DNA of 58,867 bases, taken from the NCBI GenBank assembly GCA_910574015.1, contig CAJSYQ010000024.1:1-58867 (forward strand), written 5' to 3'. The translations under genes were made by a program, and so were the position numbers. Of the stretch, positions 36,673 to 46,850 are shown piece after piece (within the stretch, counting starts at the first letter, position 1; each line of letters opens with the position of its first letter). The notes under the pieces are model-generated. The model was not told the origin of the DNA, did no database searches, and saw only the letters and a program-made list of their open reading frames with translations. This DNA comes from Eubacteriaceae bacterium (GTDB lineage Bacteria; Bacillota; Clostridia; Lachnospirales; Lachnospiraceae).

Positions 36673-37443
36673 ATGGCGTTTACAGTCCAAAACCTGGAGT
36701 TTTATCTTCTGGTGCTGGTACGTGTGTCGGGTTTTGTTTTTACCGCACCCGCCCTTAGCTATCAGAGTGTTCCGACTCAGATAAAAGCGGCCCTCAGTAT
36801 CCTGCTCTCGATCCTTGTGATTCAGACAATACCTGTCGTGGCTGTGAGCTATTCCGGCATAATTGGATTTTCCATGCTGGTGCTAAAGGAACTGATGATT
36901 GGTCTAATTCTGGGATTTATGTGTAAGCTGTGTTTCTACATCGTGCATTTTTCAGGGCATGTTATGGATATGGAGATGGGATTGTCCATGGCCACCATGT
37001 TTGATCCTACATCCAATATGCAGATTACAGTTACCGGAAATATTTATAATTATTTTGTCTATCTCCTGCTTGTTGTCACCAACATGCATTATTATATTAT
37101 ACGGTCTATTATGGAATCCTTTCAGTATTTCAACATTGGGCAGGCGGTGTTCCGTCTCAGTCTAAAGGATCTTATGATCGACTTTATGGCAGAATATTTT
37201 GTCATCGCACTGCGGATCGTCCTGCCGGTGTTCTGCTGTATGCTCCTGATCAATGTGATACTGGGTGTACTGGCGAAGGCGGCGCCGCAGATGAATATGT
37301 TTGTGGTAGGTATCCAGATTAAGCTGATTGTGGGAATATTTGTATTGATCCTGCTTGTGCAGACACTTCCCACAGTAGCTGACTTTATCTTTTCGGAGAT
37401 GCGGGATATATCCAGCCGGATCATAACGATCTTTGCGCCATAA
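36673..37443 (+). CDS. fliR: Flagellar export gate protein FliR
   Basis: Third gate subunit, assembling with FliP and FliQ. The 256-aa hydrophobic protein has about six predicted helices, FVFTAPALSYQSVPTQIKAALS near the N-terminus and a KAAPQMNMFVVGIQIKLIVGI segment typical of FliR. AGGAGGC within the fliQ end provides the ribosome site. Normal size. Confidence 0.95.
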   Translation: MAFTVQNLEFYLLVLVRVSGFVFTAPALSYQSVPTQIKAALSILLSILVIQTIPVVAVSYSGIIGFSMLVLKELMIGLILGFMCKLCFYIVHFSGHVMDMEMGLSMATMFDPTSNMQITVTGNIYNYFVYLLLVVTNMHYYIIRSIMESFQYFNIGQAVFRLSLKDLMIDFMAEYFVIALRIVLPVFCCMLLINVILGVLAKAAPQMNMFVVGIQIKLIVGIFVLILLVQTLPTVADFIFSEMRDISSRIITIFAP

Positions 37444-37466
37444 ACATGACGAATTAAGGTGATACG

Positions 37467-38573
37467 ATGATTTTAGAATATAATCTCCAGTTCTTTGCCA
37501 AGGATGGCGAAGGCGGAGAGAAAACAGAGCCGGCCACACCCAAAAAGCTTTCTAAGGCAAGAGATGAGGGGCAGGTGGCGAAGAGTTCAGATCTGAACAC
37601 AGCGGTACTGCTCTTTATCCTGTTTGTCTGTCTCAGGCTGTTTGGCGGGTATATGATGGACCGGATTCGCACGCTCTTTACTTTTTCCTACAGCAGTATC
37701 AGTGATTATGCCACGGAAGAATTTACGATTGCCAGGTTTATGTCCCTGCTGCAGCATGGCATGATTGAAATCCTGCTGATCCTGCTTCCCATCTTTGCAT
37801 TGGGAATTCTGGGAGCATTTGTGGTGAATGTGGTACAGGTTAAATGGAAGGTTACCTTTAAACCGATGAAGCCTAAGCTGTCCCGGCTGAATCCCATCAG
37901 TGGATTTAAGCGTTTTTTTTCTGTGAATAAGCTGGTGGAACTGCTCAAAGCCATATTGAAGGTGGGGATTCTGTTTTATGTAGTATATTCCTCCCTGCAG
38001 GATCAGTGGGGGCTGATCCTCAATATATACCAGCTGGATATCTGGTCTGCGGTCTCGCTCATCGTAGATACGGTGTTGAATGTATCCTTTAAGATTGCGG
38101 CCGTGTTCTTTGTTCTTGCCTTTGCCGATCTGTATTATCAGAGACGCAAATTTAAGGAAGATATGAAGATGACCAAGCATGAGGTAAAGGAAGAGTATAA
38201 GAATGCAGAGGGAAATCCCCAGATCAAGGGACAGATCAGGAGGAAGATGCAGGAGGCATCCCGTCGTCGTATGATGCAGGCGCTTCCTGAGGCAGATGTT
38301 GTCATCACGAACCCGACCCATCTGGCCGTGGCATTGAAATACGACAGGGATGCGGCAGAAGCTCCCGTTGTCATTGCAAAGGGTGCCGATTACCTCGCCC
38401 AAAAGATCCGGGAGACGGCGAGGGAAAATCATATTGAGATTGTAGAAAATAAACCGCTGGCCCGGATGCTTTATCACAATGTAGAACTGGGAGACCAGAT
38501 ACCGCCTGAATTGTACCAGATGGTGGCGGAGATCCTTGCCTATGTATATGAGAGGCAGGGAAAGGTGAGTTAA
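37467..38573 (+). CDS. flhB: Flagellar export switch protein FlhB
   Basis: Substrate-specificity switch of the export apparatus. The 368-aa product has an N-terminal KTEPATPKKLSKARDEGQVAKS segment, four transmembrane helices (about 45-215) and a cytoplasmic domain with the autocleavage site NPTH at residues 282-285. FliK acts on this domain. It starts 24 bases after fliR. N-terminal residues before KTEPATP (LEYNLQFFAKDGEGGE) are slightly longer than average. Confidence 0.96.
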   Translation: MILEYNLQFFAKDGEGGEKTEPATPKKLSKARDEGQVAKSSDLNTAVLLFILFVCLRLFGGYMMDRIRTLFTFSYSSISDYATEEFTIARFMSLLQHGMIEILLILLPIFALGILGAFVVNVVQVKWKVTFKPMKPKLSRLNPISGFKRFFSVNKLVELLKAILKVGILFYVVYSSLQDQWGLILNIYQLDIWSAVSLIVDTVLNVSFKIAAVFFVLAFADLYYQRRKFKEDMKMTKHEVKEEYKNAEGNPQIKGQIRRKMQEASRRRMMQALPEADVVITNPTHLAVALKYDRDAAEAPVVIAKGADYLAQKIRETARENHIEIVENKPLARMLYHNVELGDQIPPELYQMVAEILAYVYERQGKVS

Positions 38574-38636
38574 TTTGTTGTTAAGAAAATAATCTAGGTT
38601 TGAAAATAAAATGAAGAAAGAAAGGAGGAATCGGAA

Positions 38637-40673
38637 ATGAAGAAACAGGACATCGCACTTGGCGTATTTATATTAGTGCCGATCTTATGTCTGATTATTC
38701 CGGTACCTCTGTTGCTGCTGGACCTTTTATTTGGTTTGAATATTGTTCTTTCCATGATCATTCTTTTTACATCATTGTTTTCGAAAGAACCACTGGATAT
38801 GTCCAGCTTTCCAACATTACTGCTGATCATGACCCTGTTCCGGCTCTCGCTGAATGTCAGTTCCACGAGAAATATCCTTCTTTCCGGACAGGCCGGCAAC
38901 GTAGTTGAGACATTTGGTAATTTCGTCGGAGGCGGCAATCTGATCGTCGGCGCCATTGTGTTCTTTGTACTGATCATTATGCAGCTGCTGGTTATCAATA
39001 AAGGTTCCGAGCGTGTATCCGAGGTAACGGCGCGTTTTACACTGGATGCCATGCCTGGTAAGCAGATGGCCATCGATGCGGATCTGAACACCGGAGCCAT
39101 CACGGACGAGGAGGCAAAGGAGCGGCGGGAGAAGATCCAGGAGGAATCTGCGTTCTTCGGCTCCATGGATGGTGCCACCAAATATGTAAAGGGGGATGCC
39201 ACAGCCGGCCTGATCATTACTGTGCTGAATTTTGTGGGCGGTATTGCCCTGGGTGTATTGATGAACGGAATGGAGTTTGAGACGGCGATACAGACTTACT
39301 CGATTCTTACCATCGGTGACGGCCTGGTGAGTCAGATTCCGTCCCTGATGATCTCTCTCTCCACTGGTATACTTGTGACGAAGGGATCCAAGGATGCCGA
39401 TGTGGGGCATTTGCTGCAGAGACAGCTGTTCTCCACGCCGAAGGTATTGTATATTGTAGGCGGTGCAGTGATTGGCCTGGGGCTTTTTACCCCGTTAAAT
39501 ATCGTGATATTTACGGGATACGGCGTGCTTTTCCTGATCACGGGGCGCATGATGAAGAATGAGCTTGAGATGGCGGAGACGGACGAGGCCGTGTCGGAGG
39601 ATGAGGAATCCGCGGAGGAGATCCGTCGTCCGGAAAATGTCAGCTCCCTTCTGCAGGTGGATTCCATCGAGCTGGAGTTTGGCTATGGGATCATACCGCT
39701 GGCGGATGTAAACCAGGGCGGCGATCTGTTAGACAGAGTCGTAATGATTCGAAGGCAGATTGCCCTGGAGCTTGGGTGCGTTGTGCCAATGATTCGTCTG
39801 CGTGATAATATCCAGCTAAACCCGAACCAGTATCTGATCAAGATTAAGGGGGTTCCGGTGAGTGAGGGTGAGATTCTCTTCGATCACTATATGGCAATGA
39901 ATCCGGGCTATGTGGAGGAGGAGATTGCCGGCATTCCGACATTCGAGCCTTCCTATCATCTGCCTGCACTGTGGATTACGGAGAGTCAGAGGGAGAGGGC
40001 GGAATCTCTGGGATATACGGTGGTAGACCCGCCGTCCATTATTGCTACCCATCTGACGGAGATTATCCGTTCGCATCTTGACGAGCTCCTTACCAGACAG
40101 GATGTGCAGAATCTTATTGATAATGTCAAGGATGCGAACCAGACACTGATCGGGGAGCTTGTTCCCAAGCTGCTCAGTGTCGGTGAGATCCAAAAGGTTC
40201 TTCAGAACCTTCTGGCAGAAGGGATCTCTATCCGGGATCTGATCACAATATTTGAAACACTTGCTGATTATGCATCATCAACGCATGATACGGATATACT
40301 GACAGAATACGTGAGACAGAATCTGAAGAGGGCCATATCGAACCAGTATTTCTTTAGTTCGGAGCCGACGAATGTGGTCACACTGGATCCTAAGGCAGAG
40401 CAGGAGATTATGAATTCAGTGAAGCAGACGGAGCAGGGCTCTTATCTTGCCCTGGATCCGGATTATGCACAGCGCCTTCTAACTTCATTGAAAGAGGAAA
40501 CGGATAAGCTGGAAGAACTCGGAAGAACACCGATCATCATTACTTCACCGATTGTCCGTATGTATTTTAAAAAGTTGACCGAGGAGCAGTTTAAGAATCT
40601 GCATGTATTATCATATAATGAAATCGATTCAGATGTGGAACTGCAGTCAGTTGGGATGGTGACAGTAGAATGA
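38637..40673 (+). CDS. flhA: Flagellar export protein FlhA
   Basis: Largest export-gate subunit; its membrane part conducts protons and its cytoplasmic ring docks chaperone-substrate complexes. The 678 residues hold about eight N-terminal helices (to about 310), the FHIPEP-type loop region (LNTGAITDEEAKERREKI) and the C-terminal soluble domain (about 340-678). GGAGG precedes the ATG after a 63-base gap. It overlaps flhF by 4 bases. Confidence 0.96.
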   Translation: MKKQDIALGVFILVPILCLIIPVPLLLLDLLFGLNIVLSMIILFTSLFSKEPLDMSSFPTLLLIMTLFRLSLNVSSTRNILLSGQAGNVVETFGNFVGGGNLIVGAIVFFVLIIMQLLVINKGSERVSEVTARFTLDAMPGKQMAIDADLNTGAITDEEAKERREKIQEESAFFGSMDGATKYVKGDATAGLIITVLNFVGGIALGVLMNGMEFETAIQTYSILTIGDGLVSQIPSLMISLSTGILVTKGSKDADVGHLLQRQLFSTPKVLYIVGGAVIGLGLFTPLNIVIFTGYGVLFLITGRMMKNELEMAETDEAVSEDEESAEEIRRPENVSSLLQVDSIELEFGYGIIPLADVNQGGDLLDRVVMIRRQIALELGCVVPMIRLRDNIQLNPNQYLIKIKGVPVSEGEILFDHYMAMNPGYVEEEIAGIPTFEPSYHLPALWITESQRERAESLGYTVVDPPSIIATHLTEIIRSHLDELLTRQDVQNLIDNVKDANQTLIGELVPKLLSVGEIQKVLQNLLAEGISIRDLITIFETLADYASSTHDTDILTEYVRQNLKRAISNQYFFSSEPTNVVTLDPKAEQEIMNSVKQTEQGSYLALDPDYAQRLLTSLKEETDKLEELGRTPIIITSPIVRMYFKKLTEEQFKNLHVLSYNEIDSDVELQSVGMVTVE

Positions 40674-41926
40674 TTATTAAGAAGTTTCTGGCGAATACAG
40701 AGAAGGATGCCATCGAGATGGCGAAAAGGGAGCTGGGCGGCAATGCCGTTGTAATGAATATTAAGAAAGTCCATCCCAGGGGGATGGCCAGACTTTTTGT
40801 CCGAAGCAAGGTGGAAGTGACGGCTGCCCTGGAGGAGGAGGTTTCCTATTCCCAGTCGAAGAAGGCGGAGGATAGCGCAAAGGAAAGCAGTTTTGATGTT
40901 CTGGCAGGACAGATGCCTGTCCCGCCCATGCCGAAACAGGAGGATGAGGAACAGAGTATACAGGAGAAGTTAAAGAAATTGGAGATGCTTTTAGAGCAGC
41001 AGATGATGATCAATACGAATCCAAAGGAGCTGTATCAGGATTCTAGCACGGATACACCGCCTGCACCAGTGGAAGAACCAGTGAAGGTGGTGCCTCCGGA
41101 AGACCAGGAGGACGAGAAGACTGTTGCCTGTAAGGAACTGATCCGTCAGCAGCTGGTACAGAATGAGATCGAGGAAGAGATCGCAGACCACATTATGGAG
41201 GAGGTAAACCGCTCCCTGCCGATGAATGCCTCTCTGGACCAGATTCTTGCCAGTGTGTACCAGAAACTGATTCTGATGCTGGGACAGACATATCTTGTGG
41301 AGAAACCGAAAAAGGATGCCGGGACAAAATTTATCTTCTTCCTGGGATCCACCGGGGTGGGAAAGACCACTACCATTGCCAAGATTGCTTCCAAACTGAA
41401 ATTGAATAAGAACGCAGAAATTGCCCTGATCACGGCGGACACCTACCGCATTGCGGCAGTGGAGCAGTTGAAGACCTACGCCAATATTTTATCCGTTCCG
41501 CTGAAGGTGATATACAGTCCCGGAGAACTTTCGGAGCTGGTGGAAGAGATGCAGCAGTATGAGTACTGTCTGGTGGATACCGCAGGGCGTTCTCATAAAA
41601 ATAAAGAACAGATCGAGGATATCCGCAGCCTGATCGAGCAGATCCCCATTGCGGACAGGCAGATTTTCCTGGTGCTGAATGCCGGTGCGAAATACAGTGA
41701 CCTTCTGGAGATTGCTGAAGTATATGCCGCACTGACGGATTATAGTATAATCTTTACCAAACTGGATGAGACCTCTGCAGCGGGGGCGATGATGAATATA
41801 CATGTCAGAACGAAATGTCCTTTGTCCTATGTGACGACGGGGCAGAATGTACCAGACGATATCAGTGAGGTAAATCCCCAGAAGGTGGCAAAGCAGCTTT
41901 TGGGCGGCAGTGCCAAAAATGGATAA
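40670..41926 (+). CDS. flhF: Flagellar SRP-like GTPase FlhF
   Basis: Signal-recognition-type GTPase controlling flagellar site or number. The 418 residues contain an N-terminal B domain (about 1-120, ending in an acidic/Pro-rich linker), an N domain and the NG GTPase (GSTGVGKTTTIAKIA near residue 224; DTYRIAAVEQLKTY; DTAGRSHKN; TKLDE). ATGA overlap with flhA implies coupling. Its usual activator FlhG is encoded next. Confidence 0.96.
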   Translation: MIIKKFLANTEKDAIEMAKRELGGNAVVMNIKKVHPRGMARLFVRSKVEVTAALEEEVSYSQSKKAEDSAKESSFDVLAGQMPVPPMPKQEDEEQSIQEKLKKLEMLLEQQMMINTNPKELYQDSSTDTPPAPVEEPVKVVPPEDQEDEKTVACKELIRQQLVQNEIEEEIADHIMEEVNRSLPMNASLDQILASVYQKLILMLGQTYLVEKPKKDAGTKFIFFLGSTGVGKTTTIAKIASKLKLNKNAEIALITADTYRIAAVEQLKTYANILSVPLKVIYSPGELSELVEEMQQYEYCLVDTAGRSHKNKEQIEDIRSLIEQIPIADRQIFLVLNAGAKYSDLLEIAEVYAALTDYSIIFTKLDETSAAGAMMNIHVRTKCPLSYVTTGQNVPDDISEVNPQKVAKQLLGGSAKNG

Positions 41927-41946
41927 TTTAGATAGGACGGTGAAAA

Positions 41947-42843
41947 ATGGATCAGGCAGAGGGCTTACGGAATATCATTAAGAAAAAGGACACCCAGCGG
42001 GCCAGGCAGCCAGTGGGACAGACTGCGAGAGTGATTACGGTTACTTCCGGCAAGGGCGGTGTGGGAAAATCCAGTATTTCAGTAAACCTGGCCATCGCTC
42101 TCAGCCAGAGAGGCAGGCGTGTTGTTGTACTGGATGCCGATTTTGGCCTGGCAAATGTAGAGATCATGTTGGGGATACATCCTGAATATAATCTGGCAGA
42201 TCTGATGTTTCATGGAAGGAGCATCACGGATATCATTACCTATGGACCGGAAAATGTAGGTTTTATCTCTGGCGGCTCCGGCATTGAGGAGATGGCGAAC
42301 CTAACCAGGGAACAGGTTTTTCATCTGATACATAAATTAGGCGAGCTGGACCGGCTGGCGGATGTCATCATTGTTGACACGGGAGCGGGGATAGGGAACA
42401 CGGTGCTGGAATTTGTGGCGGCAAGTTCTGAAGTACTTCTTGTTACAACTCCGGAACCTACTTCGATTACTGATGCCTACGCCCTGTTGAAATCCCTGAA
42501 TAGGTGTTCTTCCTACAGCTCGGGGCAGACGGTAGTGAAGATGATCGCCAACCAGGTGCGGGACAGCCAGGACGCAAATGAATTATTTAAGAAAATAGGT
42601 GTAGTTGTTAATAAATTCCTGGATATTAAAATAGAATATCTGGGCGGGGTACCATACGATCCCAATATGTCCCGGGCAGTGATACGTCAGGAGCCTATCG
42701 TTCTGTCTGCTCCCAGATCTGTCACGGCGAGAGCACTGAACGGTCTGGCAGATAAACTGGTATCCCGGGAGCGCAGAGTGGGACAGAGACCCGGCATCAT
42801 GCAGCTGTTTTCCAGTGTAATGCAGACGAAATTTAAAAGATAG
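41947..42843 (+). CDS. flhG: Flagellar number regulator FlhG (MinD-like ATPase)
   Basis: ParA/MinD-family ATPase that activates FlhF GTPase and limits or places flagella. The 298-aa protein begins with a MDQAEGLRNIIKKK activator-helix segment, followed by a deviant Walker A (TSGKGGVGKSSIS, near residue 32), DADFGLANVEIMLG and IVDTGAGIGN. A C-terminal amphipathic stretch may target membrane. It is called ylxH in B. subtilis. GGACGG precedes the ATG. Confidence 0.94.
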   Translation: MDQAEGLRNIIKKKDTQRARQPVGQTARVITVTSGKGGVGKSSISVNLAIALSQRGRRVVVLDADFGLANVEIMLGIHPEYNLADLMFHGRSITDIITYGPENVGFISGGSGIEEMANLTREQVFHLIHKLGELDRLADVIIVDTGAGIGNTVLEFVAASSEVLLVTTPEPTSITDAYALLKSLNRCSSYSSGQTVVKMIANQVRDSQDANELFKKIGVVVNKFLDIKIEYLGGVPYDPNMSRAVIRQEPIVLSAPRSVTARALNGLADKLVSRERRVGQRPGIMQLFSSVMQTKFKR

Positions 42844-42869
42844 ACCATAGCAGAAGGGAGCTGATATCA

Positions 42870-43622
42870 GTGAAGATACCTGTCAGTATAGGTGACCGGA
42901 TTGAACTGACTCATGAGGCGAGTGCGACTCACCGCACACTTTCTAAAAATGTTTATAATAGTCAGCTGTTGGATCTGGACGGCACGGATCTGGCGAAGCT
43001 TTCCATGCCTATTTTTGAAAACAGGCTGATCCCGTTGGAGACGGGAGATGAATACCAGCTCTGTTTCTTTACCAGATCGGGATTGTACCAGTGCAGAGGT
43101 AAGGTGGAGAAACGATATAAAGAAAACAATATGCATGTTATGGATGTGCGTTTTCTCAGTCAGATAAAGAAATACCAGAGGCGGAATTATTACCGCCTCA
43201 GTTGCGATATGGATATAAAATATAGAATGCTTGACCCAGAGGAGCAGAAGGTCCTGCAGCAGCTGGCGGATCAGTGGCCGGATTCGGATGTTCCAAAGGA
43301 GGGTATTGTGGAGCCGCTGGATCCCATGGAATTTGAGTGGAACGAGGGAACAGTAGCGGATCTCAGCGGCGGTGGTGTGCGGTTCCGTTGTAAAGACGAA
43401 TTTGAGCCGGGCATGATAATTGAGATCATTGTACATATTTCTTTCAAAAACAGTAATTTGCCAGTTCATTTTCTACTCAGGGTGATATCCTGTGAGGTTT
43501 CTGAAACAGACAGACGCACATATGAGATAAGAGGGAGATTTGAATATCTGAATGAAAGGGAACGGGACATTATTATACAGTATGTATTTGAGGAGCAGAG
43601 AAGGCGGTTGAGAAAGGAGTAA
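42870..43622 (+). CDS. YcgR-like PilZ c-di-GMP flagellar brake protein
   Basis: Predicted c-di-GMP receptor that slows or stops the motor. The 250-aa protein has an N-terminal YcgR/YpfA-type domain (about 1-95) and a C-terminal PilZ domain with the binding motifs QRRNYYRLSC (RxxxR) and DLSGGGVRF (D/NxSxxG), both intact. It starts at GTG 42870 after AGAAGGGAG. Its place between flhG and cheB suggests that c-di-GMP input is built into this operon. Confidence 0.9.
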   Translation: MKIPVSIGDRIELTHEASATHRTLSKNVYNSQLLDLDGTDLAKLSMPIFENRLIPLETGDEYQLCFFTRSGLYQCRGKVEKRYKENNMHVMDVRFLSQIKKYQRRNYYRLSCDMDIKYRMLDPEEQKVLQQLADQWPDSDVPKEGIVEPLDPMEFEWNEGTVADLSGGGVRFRCKDEFEPGMIIEIIVHISFKNSNLPVHFLLRVISCEVSETDRRTYEIRGRFEYLNERERDIIIQYVFEEQRRRLRKE

Positions 43623-43626
43623 GAAG

Positions 43627-44712
43627 ATGGAAAAAAAAGTACTGATAATAGATGACTCTGCACTCATGAGAAGGGTCATATCTGATATAATAAATTCAGA
43701 TGAGCGGTTGACGGTGGCAGATACAGCCACAAATGGTGTCCATGCGATCGAGAAGCTGAGTCAGGGATCGCGTTATGATGCCATTATAGTTGATATACAG
43801 ATGCCCAGAATGAATGGTGTAGAGTTTTTGAAAGCGATGAATATGGGAAGGATCCGGATTCCGGTAATCGTTGTCAGTTCTGTGGCCAGTGAGAGTGCGG
43901 ACGAGACCATCGAGGCTCTTTCCCTGGGGGCTATGGATTTTGTGAAGAAACCTAGCGTTTCCATGGGACTGGAATTCAGGGAATTCCAGAATAAGCTGCT
44001 CCGAACTCTGCATGTGGCTTGTGGATTGAAGAAATACCGTCCGGAACAGGACAAAGGGTATCACAAACCAACGGAACCGGCAGAGCAAATGAAGGTCAGA
44101 CTGGCGAAGAGACCACATAAGCCGGCGGCGAAGGGGGAGAAGCTGGTGGTGATCGCCTCTTCTACAGGGGGCCCCAAGGCCCTGCAGTCCGTCGTTCCGT
44201 ATTTTCCCAAGGATTTTGCCTATCCGGTTGTGATCGTCCAGCATATGCCGGCGGGTTTTACGGCATCTCTGGCAAAGCGCCTGAATGATCTTTGCCCGCT
44301 GCCTGTCAAGGAGGCTGAGGATGGAGAGCCCCTGCTGCCGGGCATTGTCTATCTTGCCCAGGGAGGCAAGCAGTGTGAGCTGGTTCAGAAGTCTTCGGGA
44401 AAGTATGAATTTTCTGAGAACGACAAACCTCCGAGAGCGGGACTTAAGCCCTGTGCAGATATCTTTTTTGAATCTCTGACAGATACTTCATTTGAAGAGA
44501 TCAACTGTGCAGTCCTGACGGGAATGGGTGCTGATGGAACAAAGGGGATACAGCTTATCAAGAAGGACAAAAAAGTGAAGGTGGTAGCTCAGAACGAGAA
44601 AACCTGTGTTGTGTACGGTATGCCCAAGGCTGCCTATATGGCAAACATTACAGATTATGTAGTGCCACTGGAGGATGTAACAGGTACATTATTGAAAATG
44701 ATAAAAGAATAG
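43627..44712 (+). CDS. cheB: Chemotaxis methylesterase CheB
   Basis: Removes methyl or amide groups from chemoreceptors under CheA control. Receiver domain (1-125) with Asp10 and phosphoacceptor Asp56; a linker of about 40 residues; then the esterase (about 170-361) with catalytic Ser179 (SSTGG), His206 (QHMP) and Asp303 (TGMGADG). 361 residues is normal. AAGAAG precedes the ATG. No cheR gene is visible, so the opposing methyltransferase must lie elsewhere. Confidence 0.96.
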   Translation: MEKKVLIIDDSALMRRVISDIINSDERLTVADTATNGVHAIEKLSQGSRYDAIIVDIQMPRMNGVEFLKAMNMGRIRIPVIVVSSVASESADETIEALSLGAMDFVKKPSVSMGLEFREFQNKLLRTLHVACGLKKYRPEQDKGYHKPTEPAEQMKVRLAKRPHKPAAKGEKLVVIASSTGGPKALQSVVPYFPKDFAYPVVIVQHMPAGFTASLAKRLNDLCPLPVKEAEDGEPLLPGIVYLAQGGKQCELVQKSSGKYEFSENDKPPRAGLKPCADIFFESLTDTSFEEINCAVLTGMGADGTKGIQLIKKDKKVKVVAQNEKTCVVYGMPKAAYMANITDYVVPLEDVTGTLLKMIKE

Positions 44713-44724
44713 GAGTGTGAAGCA

Positions 44725-46839
44725 ATGGATACGAGTCAATATATGGATTTATTTATTGATGAAACGAAAGAGCATCTGCAGAGTCTGAATGAACATGTTC
44801 TGGTGCTGGAGAAGGAGCCGGAAGACGCAGATACCATCAATGAGATTTTCCGTGCGGCGCATACTCTGAAGGGTATGGCAGGAACTATGGGATTTGCCCG
44901 GATGCAGCGTCTGACACACGATCTGGAAAATGTTTTTTCAGAGATCAGGAATGGCAATATGAAGGCAAATGCCAAGCTGATCGACGTGCTGTTCCGAGGG
45001 CTGGATGCCCTGGAATCCTATCTGGATGTAATCTCTTCGGAGGGAAATGAGGGGACAGAGGATAATCAGGATATCATCGACGACCTGAACAGCCTGCTGC
45101 AGGAGCAGAGCGGAGGCGCCCCGGCAGCACCGGAGCAAAAGACTGAGAAAAAGGAAGGAAAACCTCAGGCGGAACAGGAAGAAGAGGACGATGCGCCGGT
45201 GGACAGCGAGAGGGCCAAGTACAGCCAGATTCCTATCGGGGAATTTGAGGCCTCCGCCATTGCATCGGCAAGGGCAGAAGGGAAGAATATATACGGTATC
45301 ACGGTGTATCTCCAGGAGGCATGTATACTGAAAGCGGCCCGTGCATTTCTTGTATTTAAATCGGTGGAGAGCAAGGGAGAGTTGATCAAGTCGGTTCCCA
45401 CCACGGAGAAGATCGAGGATGAGGAGTTTGATTTTGATTTTAGCTGGATTCTGGCCACGACAGAGAGCAAGGCAGCCATCCGGAAGCTGATCCTGAATGT
45501 ATCGGAGATTGGTGAGGTTTATATTGGTGATTTTGACTCGCCGTCCCAGCCGGCACCGCAGCCGGAGGTAAAGGAAGAGGAGCATCGGGAAGTCAGTGAG
45601 AAACCGGCCGAGCCGGAACCGCAGTCAGCCAAGAAAGCAGAGGAGACACAGTCCCAGGCAAAGAAACAGAAAGCGAAGATGGGAAGCCGTTCTGTCCGGG
45701 TGGATATCGACAAGCTGGATGTGCTGATGAATCTTGTCAGCGAGCTGATCATTGCGAAAAATGGTCTTGTTTCTGCCAGCGGCAGTGAATCACAGCCCAG
45801 TGAGACGCAGAGTTTCCATGAACAGATCGAATATTTGGAGCGGGTGACTACCAACCTTCATGAGTCCGTGATGAAGGTGAGGATGGTGCCGATTGACAGT
45901 GTAGTAAATCGTTTTCCACGTATGATCCGTGATCTGAACCGCAAGCTCAATAAGAAGATGGAATTGTATATGACAGGTGAGGAGACAGAACTTGACCGAA
46001 CCGTTATTGACGAGATCGGGGATCCGCTGATGCATCTGCTGCGCAATTCTGCCGATCACGGTCTTGAGAGCAATGCTGAGCGCCTCCGTTTGGGCAAACC
46101 GGAGGTTGGTTCTATCTTTCTGGATGCATATCAGGACGGAAATAATGTAATCATAGAGGTAAGGGACGATGGAGCCGGCATTGATGTGGAGAAGGTAAAG
46201 AAGAAGGCATTGATGAAAGGAACCATCACGGAAAAACAGGCTGAGACCATGACGGATAAGGATTACATAGATCTGTTGTTCCAGCCAAGCTTTTCCACGG
46301 CCGATAAAATCACGGATGTGTCCGGAAGAGGCGTGGGTCTGGATGTGGTAAAGACGAAGATCGAGGCTCTGGGCGGCAGTATCAGCGCCAAGACGGTAGC
46401 CGGCGAGGGAAGTACATTTACGATCCAGCTGCCTCTTACCCTGGCTATCATACAGGCACTTATGGTAGAGGTGGGAACCGAGAAGTATGCGATTCCGCTC
46501 AGCAGCATAAACGGAATTGAAGATATGCCGAAAGAAGAAATCCGCTTTGTCCAGTCCAAGGAAGTGATCCACCTCCGCGGCAGTGTAATTCCGATCCTGC
46601 GGCTCCATGAGATACTCAATGTGGACAAACCGGAAGGAGACCCCGATTCACTTGTAATTGTTGTGATCAAGAAGGGTGAGCAGAGAGTCGGCCTTATCGT
46701 TGACAGTCTGATCGGACAGCAGGAAACGGTGATCAAGTCGCTGGGACACCATATCACGAACGACAAGCTCTTTAGCGGGGCGACGATTCTGGGTGATGGT
46801 GAAGTGGCACTGATCCTTGATACAAATACATTGATTTAG
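44725..46839 (+). CDS. cheA: Chemotaxis histidine kinase CheA
   Basis: Receptor-coupled kinase of the chemotaxis array. Domains in order: HPt P1 with phosphorylated His46 (FRAAHTLKG), P2 (about 175-275), an acidic/Pro linker, dimerisation P3 (about 315-390), HATPase P4 (LLRNSADHGLES, DDGAGID, GRGVGLDVV) and CheW-like P5 (about 560-704). At 704 residues it is typical of Firmicutes. GGAGTG precedes the ATG. cheW follows 11 bases later. Confidence 0.97.
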   Translation: MDTSQYMDLFIDETKEHLQSLNEHVLVLEKEPEDADTINEIFRAAHTLKGMAGTMGFARMQRLTHDLENVFSEIRNGNMKANAKLIDVLFRGLDALESYLDVISSEGNEGTEDNQDIIDDLNSLLQEQSGGAPAAPEQKTEKKEGKPQAEQEEEDDAPVDSERAKYSQIPIGEFEASAIASARAEGKNIYGITVYLQEACILKAARAFLVFKSVESKGELIKSVPTTEKIEDEEFDFDFSWILATTESKAAIRKLILNVSEIGEVYIGDFDSPSQPAPQPEVKEEEHREVSEKPAEPEPQSAKKAEETQSQAKKQKAKMGSRSVRVDIDKLDVLMNLVSELIIAKNGLVSASGSESQPSETQSFHEQIEYLERVTTNLHESVMKVRMVPIDSVVNRFPRMIRDLNRKLNKKMELYMTGEETELDRTVIDEIGDPLMHLLRNSADHGLESNAERLRLGKPEVGSIFLDAYQDGNNVIIEVRDDGAGIDVEKVKKKALMKGTITEKQAETMTDKDYIDLLFQPSFSTADKITDVSGRGVGLDVVKTKIEALGGSISAKTVAGEGSTFTIQLPLTLAIIQALMVEVGTEKYAIPLSSINGIEDMPKEEIRFVQSKEVIHLRGSVIPILRLHEILNVDKPEGDPDSLVIVVIKKGEQRVGLIVDSLIGQQETVIKSLGHHITNDKLFSGATILGDGEVALILDTNTLI

Positions 46840-46850
46840 GGGGTGTCGTA

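Noticed and set aside
37587-38477. 296-aa minus-strand open frame over flhB
   Set aside because: Shadow of flhB; low-complexity and no recognisable domain.
45790-46608. 272-aa minus-strand open frame over cheA
   Set aside because: Shadow of the conserved kinase domain of cheA.
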